NCBI GenBank assembly: GCA_963771985.1
Contig: CAVYVO010000003.1
Location: 248,001 to 312,000, forward strand
DNA: 64,000 bases
Source: Trebonia sp963771985
GTDB taxonomy: Bacteria; Actinomycetota; Actinomycetes; Streptosporangiales; Streptosporangiaceae
Reading direction: 5' to 3'
Shown piece after piece: positions 53,721 to 63,012 of the stretch (its first letter is position 1; the number at the start of each line of letters is the position of its first letter). The notes below the pieces were generated by a model. It ran no database searches. It was not told the DNA's origin and saw only the letters and a program-made list of their open reading frames with translations. Position numbers and translations under genes: made by a program.

Positions 53721-55726
53721 CAATGCCAGCGGCTTTAAGACGAAACGGTTGAGCGTCGGTTCCGCGTCTGGTTGCGGTGTGTGATCGTTCCTGGCCGCAG
53801 GCTTGTTGTTCAGGTTTCCTGCGAGACGGGCGAGGCTCCGGATAGAAGAGGGATTGTCTGGATCTACTCTTCCCAACCGGAGCCTCACGTGTCTTCTTAC
53901 CCTGTCCCGTCGTGTGCCGTGCCCGTTTCCGCGGGGATGATGATCGCGGTGCCGCTGGAGCTGGCGGCGTCGCCGCTGAAGAGCGGCAGGAACCTGGGGG
54001 ACGCGGACCGGTCCGCGCTGGTCATCGGGGGCACGGAGAAGATCCGCGCGGGCGGCGCGGTGGTGTTCTGCAAGGTGGTCGCGGTCGGTGAAGCGCAGGT
54101 CAAGAGAGACGGGCAGGTCCGGGCGAAGGGCAGTCCCGTGCATCATGCGACGCTGGGGCCGCTGGAGGAAGCGGCTGGGCCGGATGCCGCCGGCGGGATC
54201 GCGGGGCGCGCGCGGCTGGGCGCCCGGTTCGTGAAGGGCGAGCGTGAAAGGCTGCTGGCCAGGGCGTTCATGATCCGAGTGATCGTGCTGATGACGCTGA
54301 TGCCAGACGCGCGGGTCCAGGACGTGATCGCGGCGCTGGCCGGGGACCTGGCCCTCGTTCCGTGGGCGCGGCCGTGGCGGCCGGCGTCGGCGCGGGCGGC
54401 CGGGGACTGGCGGAACGCGCTCGGCCCGGTGCCCCTGGAAGAACTGCGGGACCTCGTGCTGGGCACGGCCTGGCGGGAACACCAGGAGCAGGGCTGCCCC
54501 GGCGCCGTCACCATCGGGAGCAAGCGCCCGCTGAGGGCCGGGGCGCTGGACGGGACGCTGCTGCGGGTCCCGGACACGCCCGCGAACAGGGCGTTCTTCG
54601 GGTCCGTCGGCACCGGGGACGATTCGTCGCCGTTCCCGCAGGCCAGGGCGCTGCCGGTGACCTGCTGCTCGTGCCGGGCGCTGTTCGCGATGCCGTCCGG
54701 CCCGGCCGGATCGGACAAGGCGGCCTCCGAGCAAAGGCTCCTGGACGAGGCCTTGGACCGTTTCCCGGCCCTGTTCGATCCGGGATGGATCTGGCTGATG
54801 GACCGCAACTACCACGGAGCGTCCCGGATCGCCCGGATGATCCAGCTCACGCACGTCCTGATCAGGCTCAAGAGCGACATCCCGCTGAAGCGGACCTCGC
54901 CGATCCTGCCCGACTGCTCCTATGAGGCGGAACTGTCCGGCGACGGCGTCACCGTGAAGGTCCGGGTGATCGAGTACTGGGTCACCGTGGAGGGCCAGGA
55001 CGTCCCGGAGATGTTCTGCCTGGTCACCGACCTCATGGACTGGGAAGACCATCCTGCCGCCGGGCTCGCCGCGCTCTATAAGTGGCGGTGGGACGGGTCG
55101 GAGACCGCGCTGCGGGAGGCCAAGGCGCCGCTGCGCGGCGCCGGCCCGGGCAGCGGGCCGATGCTCCGCTCCGGCTCCCCGGACCTGGTCGCCCAGGAAC
55201 TCGCGGCCTGGGCCGCCGGCACCGGGATGACCCGCGGCGTCCTCCTCGATGCCGCGCTCGCAGCCGCTCCGCAGGGAAAGGGACGGCGAGCCGGGCTCGA
55301 GGTCCGGCCCCGGGACCTGTCCTTCGCCCGCGCCGTCCGGGCGGTCCTGTCCGCGATCCGCCTCGGCCGCGACTGCTACCAGGCCGTGACCAGTGAAATC
55401 GCAGGATACCGGAACGTCGCCGACCGGAACCGGCACCGCCCCCGCAAGTCCAAGTCCCCCTCATCCTTCGCGCACGCCGGCCCGAAGGACACGATCACCC
55501 GCATCGCTCCCGCCGTCATCACCATGGCCAACCTCCCGGCCTGACCAGCGAAAACACCCAACACCAGCCCCAGCAAGGACCCCTCCGGGCCGTGGACCCG
55601 GCCGCTGCCGACGCGGCACGCCGGCCTCCGGCATGCCCGCTGAAGGGTGACCACTCACAGTAACCAAAGACGGGAACTACCCAGAAACAGTCAAACACCT
55701 AAAGCCCTCGGCATTGGGGTCGCGGT
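53711..55726 (+). mobile_element. Intact IS4-family insertion sequence with 10-bp target duplication
   Basis: Element 53721-55716 (1996 bp). Ends are imperfect inverted repeats: CAATGCCAGCGGCTTTAAG on the left and CAATGCCGAGGGCTTTAGG read inward from the right. Both sides are flanked by GGGTCGCGGT (53711-53720 and 55717-55726). Removing the element and one copy restores LVATATHTGPVAKI of the GyrI-like gene in frame. Intact transposase and exact duplication mean a recent insertion. The 10-bp duplication agrees with IS4-family behaviour. Confidence 0.92.
53889..55544 (+). CDS. IS4-family transposase (DDE)
   Basis: About 551 aa from GTG 53889 (GGAG 6 bp upstream). DDE-type: LRAGALDGTLLRVPDTPANR supplies the first Asp, WIWLMDRNYHGASRIARMIQ the second, and YKWRWDGSETALREAK gives the Y-2-R-3-E-6-K signature of IS4 with the catalytic Glu. 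Full length with no internal stop, so probably active. Confidence 0.9.
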   Translation: MSSYPVPSCAVPVSAGMMIAVPLELAASPLKSGRNLGDADRSALVIGGTEKIRAGGAVVFCKVVAVGEAQVKRDGQVRAKGSPVHHATLGPLEEAAGPDAAGGIAGRARLGARFVKGERERLLARAFMIRVIVLMTLMPDARVQDVIAALAGDLALVPWARPWRPASARAAGDWRNALGPVPLEELRDLVLGTAWREHQEQGCPGAVTIGSKRPLRAGALDGTLLRVPDTPANRAFFGSVGTGDDSSPFPQARALPVTCCSCRALFAMPSGPAGSDKAASEQRLLDEALDRFPALFDPGWIWLMDRNYHGASRIARMIQLTHVLIRLKSDIPLKRTSPILPDCSYEAELSGDGVTVKVRVIEYWVTVEGQDVPEMFCLVTDLMDWEDHPAAGLAALYKWRWDGSETALREAKAPLRGAGPGSGPMLRSGSPDLVAQELAAWAAGTGMTRGVLLDAALAAAPQGKGRRAGLEVRPRDLSFARAVRAVLSAIRLGRDCYQAVTSEIAGYRNVADRNRHRPRKSKSPSSFAHAGPKDTITRIAPAVITMANLPA

Positions 55727-56008
55727 GGCGACGAGCCCGCCCGGAAGCGCTGACGCGACAACATGACCGGCGGGATCGAATGAGCCGCTTACCTGAACGC
55801 CGACTTCGACGTTGGGGACGTCGTCCTTGTAAAGCATGATGTTGTGCCCCTGCTTGTAGAGCCCCTCAGGGGCATCGCCCCGGAGAAAGCCCCATACCTT
55901 GTCCAGCATCGGCCCCCACATTTTCGGGAACTCCGCCCACGTCGCCGCCGCCGTTACCACCGCCGTCGGCGTTGATTCGACGGTCTTCACGGTCACATCG
56001 ACAGTCAT
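55717..56008 (-). pseudogene. GyrI-like effector-binding protein, 5' fragment
   Basis: From ATG 56008: VKTVESTPTAVVTAAATWAE, MWGPMLDKVWGFLRGDAP, HNIMLYKDDVPNVEVGVQVS, then cut by the IS after GGLVATATP. Joined with 53544-53720 it gives about 155 residues, the normal length of a stand-alone GyrI-like/SHMT-type small-molecule binder. Confidence 0.85.
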
Positions 56009-56381
56009 GGCGCGGAGCATACGCCGCAGCCGTGACCGCCTGCCATCAGCCGGATCCCTTTGCCGTCCCCATCATGGGATGTGGCGAGGCCTTACTTGCC
56101 GGCTGGATTACACGAATTGAAAGAGCGGGGTCTTCCGGGGCGGACGACTGCTCACGACCGCGGGCAGCCGGCCCGTCCGGCGCGCGGGACACGGAGAGAC
56201 GCGCTTACAGCCAGGCAACGGGTACCCCGCCGGGGTATCTGATTCTCGCGAGTTCATGATCCCGAAGATATCTATGCATTATAGGACAAAAGGTCTTCGC
56301 TAGGATAAAAGTCTTCGCGATCGGGGTGGTACGGGTGAGGCTATCTACGTGCTAAATCAAGAAATGTCATGATTTGATACC
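56009..56381. other. 373-bp intergenic region with short direct repeats
   Basis: No gene supported. 56284-56300 and 56303-56318 are near-identical direct repeats (GGACAAAAGGTCTTCGC and GGATAAAAGTCTTCGC). GC is lower here than in flanking genes. Confidence 0.4.
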
Positions 56382-58190
56382 CTAGCCTCCGCCGTCACCG
56401 GCCGGGCCGACGCGGGACTCCGTGCGCTTGCCGGGATTGACGGCGGGCATCGACGGTGAGTCGCTGGCCGATATTTCCGGCATGGGCGCTCCGGACATCA
56501 GCGGCGCTTTCCCGCCCATGTCCATCGGCGTGCCCGGGAAGACGATGTTGTGGTGAACATCGGCCCACCAGTACCACACGCGCGTGTGCGGTCCGGTTCC
56601 GATCGCGACGGCCAGCATCTTGCCGTAGTCCGTCGTCCACACGATGTCTTCGGAGTGGCCGGCCGTCGCGATGCAGGCCACCCGGCCCATGGCGGTCTGG
56701 ACGCGCACCTTGCCGGCGATCATCTGCTTAACTGTGTAGGCGCGCGAGTGGCGTTCCTGATGGTTCCACGTGATCTCGCCGTAGGGGCTGGGCGTGGCCA
56801 GGCCGCAGTCCTTCACGTTCTGCCGGTAGCGGCCGGAGTTCAGCGACTTGACCTCTGCTTCGTAGGCCGAATAGAGCGCGGCGAGGGTGGGGTAGGTGGT
56901 GAAGGTCGCGCTGGCGACCCCCCGCCACGGTGCCGTGCAGCTGACCATCGTCGTGCCCTGCTGCTCGCAGCTTGCGGGCGGCAGCTTGCCCATCGCGACC
57001 TTGCTGGTGTCCGCGGCCATCAGCACCTGCATCAGCCCGCTGGTGCGCGCCCGCCGCGCCATCGGCGACTCCGTCGCCATCGCGGAGGACGTGCCGACGG
57101 CCTTCGGCCGGGATGCGGGGGCTCGCGAGAGCGCGGCGTAGGCACCGGCGCCCGCTCCGGCGCAGACCAGCAGCAGCGCCGCCGCGATCACGAGCCAGCG
57201 CCCCCTGAGTCGGCCACGCCGAGGTCCGGTGAGCGTGCTGTCCCGTGGCGGGCGCGTGGGCTGTGCCGCGGCGAGCGTGTTCTCCCCGGCCGGGGCGTCT
57301 GCCGTCTGCCCTGGTGCCTCGTGGGTAAGTTCCTCCGGGTAGCCGGCGGGCGCCGGCATGACCTCTGCCTGGTAGTCGGCGAGCGTTGGCGCTGCCGTGT
57401 CGCCCAGCGCCACGCCGACCGCCTGCATGAACTCGCGGCAGGTGTTGTACCGGTCGCCGGGCTGCTTGGCGAGTACCCGGGCGAATACCTCTTCGACGTG
57501 TGCCAGGCTGGTCGCCTCGGCCTGGTCCTTCTCGGACGGCACCCGGCCGGTGAGGCACTCATACAGCAGGCGGCCCAGCGAGTACTGATCCGCCGAGCCG
57601 TACACGGGCAGCCCGCGGGCCTGCTCTGGCGCGACGTAGTCGGTGCTGCCGGGGAACTGTCGCTCCGGGATCAGCCCGGCCCGCGTCATGCCCCGCCGGT
57701 AGATCCCGAAGCCGGCCAGGTACAGGTGCCCAGGGTCGTCGTCGCTGGCCCGTTCGATCAGCAGATTCCCCGGACTGACGTCTCGGTGCACCAGTCCCGT
57801 GCGATGTGCGGCGTCCAGTGCCCCCGCGGCCTGACTGAGCAGGAAGACGGCCGTACCCGTGTGCAGCCGGCCGCGATTGGCGATCATCTGCCGCAGATCG
57901 GTGCCCAGGACGCGGCGCATCGCGATATACACCAGCCCGTCGCTCGACCCCACGTCGTGGATGGGAATGATGTGCGGGTGGTCTATCGAGGCGGCGATAC
58001 GTGATTCCGCGAGGAAGCGCATGCGGAAGCTCTCGTCGTCGGCAAGCTCAGGTGCCAGCACTTTTACCGCGATGACGTCCTCAAGCCGCGGACTTTCCGC
58101 CTCGTACACGACGCCCGTGCCGCCGCGGCCCAGGACGGCACGCAACCGGTAACCGGCGAACTCGTCGCCGACAAGAGGAAGCTCAGGCAT
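56382..58190 (-). CDS. Transmembrane Ser/Thr protein kinase homologue with GFG in place of DFG
   Basis: 602 aa from ATG 58190 (GGGAG 6 bp upstream). Kinase domain 12-270: VLGRGGTGVVYEAE, Lys43 in IAVKVLAP, HRDVSPGNLL (Asp137, Asn142) and STDYVAPEQARG. The Mg-binding DFG is LAGFG (Gly160), so catalysis may be weak or lost. Transmembrane helix about 332-354 (RWLVIAAALLLVCAGAGAGA), then an extracellular domain of about 240 residues with several Cys and Trp. Likely a PknB-type sensor or pseudokinase. Upstream palindrome at 58280-58303. Confidence 0.85.
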   Translation of the reverse strand: MPELPLVGDEFAGYRLRAVLGRGGTGVVYEAESPRLEDVIAVKVLAPELADDESFRMRFLAESRIAASIDHPHIIPIHDVGSSDGLVYIAMRRVLGTDLRQMIANRGRLHTGTAVFLLSQAAGALDAAHRTGLVHRDVSPGNLLIERASDDDPGHLYLAGFGIYRRGMTRAGLIPERQFPGSTDYVAPEQARGLPVYGSADQYSLGRLLYECLTGRVPSEKDQAEATSLAHVEEVFARVLAKQPGDRYNTCREFMQAVGVALGDTAAPTLADYQAEVMPAPAGYPEELTHEAPGQTADAPAGENTLAAAQPTRPPRDSTLTGPRRGRLRGRWLVIAAALLLVCAGAGAGAYAALSRAPASRPKAVGTSSAMATESPMARRARTSGLMQVLMAADTSKVAMGKLPPASCEQQGTTMVSCTAPWRGVASATFTTYPTLAALYSAYEAEVKSLNSGRYRQNVKDCGLATPSPYGEITWNHQERHSRAYTVKQMIAGKVRVQTAMGRVACIATAGHSEDIVWTTDYGKMLAVAIGTGPHTRVWYWWADVHHNIVFPGTPMDMGGKAPLMSGAPMPEISASDSPSMPAVNPGKRTESRVGPAGDGGG

Positions 58191-58279
58191 AACCATCTCC
58201 CCGCCCGGGATCGCTGTCCAGTCCCGGGCGCCTGGACGGCGGCCTGCAGCCCATCCCACCCGTATCAGGAAATTTACCC

Positions 58280-58303
58280 TATATCACAATGCACTGTGGT
58301 ATA
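58280..58303. promoter_or_regulatory. Operator-like palindrome upstream of the kinase gene
   Basis: TATATCACA, spacer ATGCAC, TGTGGTATA: inverted arms of 9 bp with one mismatch in an AT-rich stretch, about 90 bp before the kinase ATG. Resembles a binding site for a dimeric regulator. Confidence 0.4.
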
Positions 58304-58373
58304 AACCGAACAATTGGTAAAGATCACTGAGAGTCATGTGGGGCGGTGCGACGGCGAGCGGCCCAGCTTGGCG

Positions 58374-58671
58374 TCAGGGTGCGGTCGCGACGGCCAGGAC
58401 GCGGCGGATCAGCGCGAACTGCTCCAGGGAGCGGATGCCTTCGTCGTGGAAGGAGGCCAGCGCCGGGTCATCGCCCGGATCAATCGTGGCCGCCGGGCTT
58501 CAACCGCAGTTCGGTGGTGAGCTCGGGGATCGCCTCCGCCGGGACAATCCCCGCCAGCAGATCCGGAGGCAATCCCAGGTGCCGGTTCATCACCTCGCCG
58601 ACGGCAGGCGTCGTGGCCTTGTTGGCATACCAGTCATCCCAGTAGTCCACGGGCAGTGGCTTCGGACGCAC
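58374..58671 (-). CDS. Small conserved-looking protein, possibly frameshifted
   Basis: From GTG 58671 the first frame codes VDYWDDWYANKATTPAVGEV then MNRHLGLPPDLLAGIVPAEA and stops at 58480 (63 aa). The next frame, without its own start, continues DPALASFHDEGIRSLEQFAL and stops at 58374. The reading looks like one protein of about 98 aa broken by one base near 58485. Family not recognised. Confidence 0.4.
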
Positions 58672-58711
58672 CCGCCCATTATGAGAGGCCGGCACCAACG
58701 GCGCCGTAGGT

Positions 58712-60985
58712 TCATTCGTTTCTCGCGACCTCTGGTCCGGTGATGCGTGCAAGCAACGGGAAGGTGGCCGCGATGATGCCGAGGGACACCAGGATCCCGC
58801 CCGCGGTGATGAGGTAGTACGCGGCACCGGGCGCCACCATCGGGTGGTTCTGCGCCACGGAGGCGTACTCCGCGGCGGCGGCGAACCCGGTGCCGATCGC
58901 GACAGCGGCGACGGCGAGCAGCGGGACGGCGCTTTCCAGCGCGACGACACGGCGCAACATGGCGAGCCGGGCGCCGGTGAGCCGCAGCAGGCTGAACGGC
59001 CGTTTGCGGTCGGCGAGCCCGGCCGCGATGGCCGCGGCGAGCGTGCAGCCGGCGATCGGCAGGCTGATCAGGATCACGGTGTTCGCGAGCTGCTGGTAGG
59101 CGTTGTTGCCCGAATTATCCTGCGCGATCAGGTCGCCGAGGGTGGACGGCCCGCTGGCGGTGGGATATGCGCGTGCGTTCTCAAGCGCTGTCCTCGCCTG
59201 TTCGACCGCTTGCACGGAGCCGTTCGTCGCCACGTTGATGGAGTCCACCGCGAGGCTGTCAAGCCGCGAGGCCGGGACGTTCGCGGCCGGCCAGGTGATC
59301 CCGGTGGGATCCTTGCCGAACAGGGAGTTATAGGCGCCGAAGCTGAACCCGCCTTCCGGGAACGCCGCCACTGTCGCCCCGGCCGGGCAGCGGCCAAGGG
59401 CGGGCACGGTCGCAAGCTGCGCGCACGAGACTACGCCCGCCGGAACCGGACTGGGGGGGCCGAACGAACTGGTGCCGAAGCCGGGAAATGTCCCGGGGAT
59501 GGTCAGCTTCGGGTCCGCGCGGACCACGACCACCCCTTGGACGCCGGGAATTCCGCGCAACTGTGCCGCGAGCGGTGCGGCTGGCGCGGCCGGTCCCTGG
59601 CCTGTCATGGCCTCCTGTCCTGAGGACGCACTGCCGGACGACTGGGCTGCCAACTGGTCCGTCAGCACGTTCGCCTCGGCGACGCTGCCCCACCGGGTGA
59701 GGTCCTTGGCGTCCTGTGTAGTGATGGCCACCACGGCCACGGTGGTGATGAACAGGGCGAGCACCAGGCCGCTGACGGCGCGGAAGGCGGCCCTCGGGTC
59801 GTCGGCGAGGCGGCGGGCGGCGATCAGCGCGCTTGGGCGGCTGGTCCGCCTGGCTATGACCCGCGCCATGGCCATGGTGATCCACGGGCCCGCGATGATC
59901 AGGCCGACGATGATGAGCAGGAAGCCGGACATGAGTGCCCAGATCTCATCGCCCGGGGTTGCCGGGGTGCCGGTGCACGACGAAGAAGCCGAGCTCGGCG
60001 AGGCCGGCCAGCAGCGGCAACACCCGCCAGGCCCGCGGCGGCTTCGGCGTTGTCCGGCGGGCGACGCCGAGCGGGGAGATGTGCACCCGGCGCAGTGCCA
60101 GCCGGGCCGCCACGGCGGCGGCCACGGGCACGCCGATCGCGACCGCGAGGATGTCAGGCGGGCTGAGCGACAGTTGGCCAGTGAAGAACGGCTCGCCGAA
60201 AAACGGGATGCCCGCGACCGGGGCGCGCAGCAGGAAGAAGATCCCGAAGCCGGCCGCTACCCCCAGGACCGCGGCCACCGTCGATTCCACGGCGGCGAGC
60301 AGGGAGACCTGCTTGCGCGTCGCGCCGGCCAGGCGCATCGCCGCGACCGACAGGATGAGGTCGATGCCAGTCGACTCGATTCCCGCGTTGGGCGGCATAA
60401 AGGCCAGGCCTTGGGGTTCACCTGGGCATCGAAGTTGCCAGGCACCGCCGTGGCGATCGACGTCACCCGCACGCTGCCTTGTGCGCCCGCCAGTTGCGCC
60501 GGGGCGCGCCCGATGATGATAACCAGCGAGTTCGGCGACGACAGCGCGGCGTTGCCGATGATGCCGGCCAGGTGGCCCGGGTAGCGGTCGGCGAGCTGGT
60601 TCGCCGGGGTGCTGCGCAGCAGCGAGGCGAGCGCGGGCGAGGCGTAGTACTGGCCAGGGCCCGGGTCACGGGTGATGCCTGGCGGCACCGGTGAAGAAGT
60701 ACCGGTGGCGGCCACGTCGAAGCGGTTGATCTGCTGGCCGTCGAAGGTGTCACTGCTTGGCTGCCACCACAGCGGGGCGATGCCCGCCGTCGGGCCCGCG
60801 GGCACGGACGAGGTGCCGGTCCAGAGCCACGCGTGGCTGTTGTTCCATGCGGTGGCCGCGTTGGTCGCGGCCACGGCGGTCAGCAGCAGGCCGACACCAA
60901 GGCCGACCGCGACGGCCAGCACGATCAGCCGGATGACGGCCTCGCGGCCGCCGCTGAGCACCAGCCGCAGTCCGAGGCGGATCAC
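58712..60985 (-). pseudogene. FtsX-like ABC transporter permease, two compensating frameshifts
   Basis: From ATG 60985 to 58712, about 757 aa. First part: LVLSGGREAVIRLIVLAVAV and a large extracytoplasmic domain. Near 60405 one base seems missing (after AQVNPKAW), then the middle frame holds ESTGIDLILSVAAMRLAGAT and LLAAVESTVAAVLGVAAGFG. Near 59955 one extra base in a C run returns to the first frame, which continues LLIIVGLIIAGPWITMAMAR to LVSLGIIAATFPLLARITGP. Typical MacB/FtsX export permease; partner ATPase directly upstream. Two opposite homopolymer indels suggest sequencing error. Confidence 0.8.
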
Positions 60986-61700
60986 GGCTTGGCCCCGGTG
61001 AGCGTGCTGACCTTGCCGTCCCTGACGACGACTTCCCGGTCCGCGTAAGCGGCTACCCGGGCGTCGTGGGTGACCAGGATGACCGTGGTGCCGTACTCGC
61101 GGGCGGCGTCGGTGAGCAGTTCCATCACCAGTTCCCCTGACACCGAGTCGAGCGACCCGGTCGGCTCGTCGGCGAACAGCACCTCAGGCCCGGCGACCAG
61201 GCCGCGGGCCAGCGCGACGCGCTGCGCCTGCCCGCCGGACAGTTCACCGGACCTGCGGTGCTCGAGCCCGTCAAGGCCGAGCGTGCCGAACCACTTCCTG
61301 GCCGCCGCCGTCGCCGGGCCGCGGCGGGTGCCGGACAGCAGCAGCGGCAGGGCGACGTTCTCTTCGGCGGTCAGCTCCGGGACAAGCTGACCAGACTGGA
61401 ACACGAACCCGAACCGGTCCCGGCGCAGCGCGCTGCGCCGGTCGTCGCTGAGGGTGTCCAGCCGCTGCCCGCCGAACCAGACCTCACCCCCGTCGGGCAC
61501 CAGGATGCCCGCCAGGCAGTGCAGCAAAGTGGACTTGCCCGATCCGCTCGGCCCCATGACCGCCACGATCTCGCCCTGCCGGACTGTGAGCGAGGCACCG
61601 CGCAGCGCCGGCGTTTCGCCGAACGAAAGGAACAGGTCACGCGCCTCGATGATCTTCGTAGTCCTGTGGTCGCCGCGACGGCGGGCAGGTCCGCGGTCAC
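60982..61700 (-). pseudogene. ABC transporter ATP-binding protein (LolD/MacB type), 5' frameshift
   Basis: Starts at GTG 61700 in a GTGA overlap with padR. After MTADLPAVAATTG (about 61662) one G seems missing; the other frame gives TTKIIEARDLFLSFG, then Walker A MGPSGSGKSTLLHCLAGILV, Q-loop FVFQSGQLVPELTAEENVAL, signature ELSGGQAQRVALARGL, Walker B VLFADEPTGSLD and VILVTHDARVA. The deposited long frame begins just before Walker A, too short for a real protein. Pairs with the FtsX permease downstream (ATGA overlap). Confidence 0.82.
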
Positions 61701-62221
61701 CGGCCCACCGCTCGTGCGAGCAGGTCCAGCCTGGCCGCGGTGTGGTCGATCCATCGTAGGTCAGCCTCCAGTCGGTAGAGCGCGTGGTCGGCGAGGAGCA
61801 CGCCGAGCGGATCGGAGTCCCGCTTGAGGTCGGTGAGCTCGCGCATCCGCTGCAGGTGCGCCGCCCGCTGGGCGTCCAGGTAGCCGTTGGCCGGCCGGTC
61901 GAGCATCAGGGCGAGCACCACCTTGGCGAACAGTTCGCTCTGCAGATCCGGCTCCGGCGGGACCGGCTCGGCCAGCCACCGCTCCACGTCGGCGACGCCG
62001 GCCTCGGTGATGACATACCGCCGCCGTTCCGGCCCGGCACCCTGCTCGACCGGCCCGGGAACCGCCTTCCCGTCCCTGGCCAGCCGGGACAGGGTCGCGT
62101 ACACCTGGCTGTAGCGCAGCGGCCTGCCCTGCCCGAAGTACGCGTCGTAGTCCCGTTTCAGGTCGTATCCGTGGCTCGGCCCTCGCTCAAGCAGGCCAAG
62201 CAGTGTCAGCGGAACACTCAT
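61697..62221 (-). CDS. PadR-family transcriptional regulator
   Basis: 174 aa from ATG 62221. Winged helix MSVPLTLLGLLERGPSHGYD then RYSQVYATLSRLARDGKAVP and RRRYVITEAGVADVERWL; C-terminal helices for dimerisation. First gene of padR-ATPase-permease, so it probably represses its own ABC exporter, a common arrangement. The 62231-62262 palindrome is the expected operator. Confidence 0.88.
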   Translation of the reverse strand: MSVPLTLLGLLERGPSHGYDLKRDYDAYFGQGRPLRYSQVYATLSRLARDGKAVPGPVEQGAGPERRRYVITEAGVADVERWLAEPVPPEPDLQSELFAKVVLALMLDRPANGYLDAQRAAHLQRMRELTDLKRDSDPLGVLLADHALYRLEADLRWIDHTAARLDLLARAVGR

Positions 62222-62230
62222 AACCGAGAG

Positions 62231-62262
62231 ACTACTCCAAGAGTATTCTCTTGGGAAGTAGT
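62231..62262. promoter_or_regulatory. Probable PadR operator
   Basis: Interrupted palindrome: ACTACTCCAAGAG on the left, CTCTTGGGAAGTAGT on the right, 10 bp before the padR start. Shape and position suit autoregulation. Confidence 0.6.
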
Positions 62263-62322
62263 TATGGCCAGCCGGTCCCGGCCGGGTCGCCGCGCCCGGC
62301 CGCAGACCCGGCACTAGACCCC

Positions 62323-62445
62323 AATGCCGTTTAGCGGGCCCGGTTCCTGGAGGGTTCGGGCACGAGGCCGCCTGGACCTGCGGCGGGTCGATTGCGCAAT
62401 CGATCACACTAGAGCGGGTCGATTGCGCAGTCGGCCTGCTGGCCG
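62323..62445 (-). repeat. Dispersed intergenic repeat, copy C (longest)
   Basis: Contains AATGCCGTTTAGCGGGCC, TTCCTGGAGGGTTCGGGCAC, CTGGACCTGCGGCGGGTC, then GATTGCGCAATC (62390-62401) and GATTGCGCAGTC (62421-62432). The left half matches copy A in reverse, the right half matches copy B directly. Confidence 0.7.
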
Positions 62446-62484
62446 GCGGGATTTTGTCTCGGATCGCGAGACGGAGTCCGCATT

Positions 62485-62925
62485 GTGAGACAATCCCGGC
62501 CGTTCGCGTGGAATCCTTCACCCGGGAGCGTGTCGTGCGCCTCGGCCGTGAGCTGTTCAGCGGGCGGTTTCTACGACGCCACGCCCGCGTTCGCACTGGG
62601 CTTTGTCGTCTCCGGGGCGCTGCCACAGACCTCCCGGTCGGTGCTGAGGCTGTCGGCGGCCAGGGTCACCTATGGCTATGAGCAAAGCGAGCGGATCACG
62701 GTCACCGTATCGCCGCAGCGCAGCGGGAGGCCCGCCGGTACGGTGACAGTCAGGGCAGGCAGCGCCACCCTCTGCGCCATCACCCTGCGCTCGGGCAAAG
62801 GCGCCTGTTCCCTGTCGGCCAGGGAGCTGCCCGTCGGCAAGTACGGCCCGACCGCGAGCTACGCCGGAAGCACCGGCTTCAGCGGCTCCGTGTCCGCCGT
62901 GCAGACCATCACCGTCCTCAAATAG
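62485..62925 (+). CDS. Bacterial Ig-like domain fragment
   Basis: 146 codons, ATG at 62485 is only the longest start. Residues 55-146 form one Ig-like (Big_3) domain: RLSAARVTYGYEQSERITVT, GRPAGTVTVRAGSATLCAI, GKYGPTASYAGSTGFSGSVS. The N-terminus is Ser/Ala-rich and has no clear signal peptide. Looks like the last domain of a larger exported protein whose front part is missing. Followed by a strong terminator. Confidence 0.5.
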   Translation: MRQSRPFAWNPSPGSVSCASAVSCSAGGFYDATPAFALGFVVSGALPQTSRSVLRLSAARVTYGYEQSERITVTVSPQRSGRPAGTVTVRAGSATLCAITLRSGKGACSLSARELPVGKYGPTASYAGSTGFSGSVSAVQTITVLK

Positions 62926-62931
62926 GCTGCC

Positions 62932-62973
62932 GGACCGGCCCCCGGAGGCGCTCCCGCCCCCGGGGGCCGGTCC
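62932..62973 (+). terminator. Strong hairpin terminator after the Ig-like fragment
   Basis: Perfect 14-bp arms GGACCGGCCCCCGG and CCGGGGGCCGGTCC with a 14-bp loop, 7 bp after the stop. Confidence 0.65.
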
Positions 62974-63012
62974 TGCGCGCTGTTACCCTTGAGCCACTAG
63001 CGAAAGGGCGCC

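Noticed and set aside
53544..55436. A 630-codon open frame on the minus strand
   Set aside because: Mostly antisense to the IS4 transposase, with low-complexity Arg/Pro/Gly composition; only its last 59 codons are real (GyrI-like fragment).
62263..62316. A 17-codon ORF starting MASRSRPGRRARPQ
   Set aside because: Short, Arg-rich by base composition, no ribosome site; it is more likely intergenic sequence between the PadR operator and repeat copy C.
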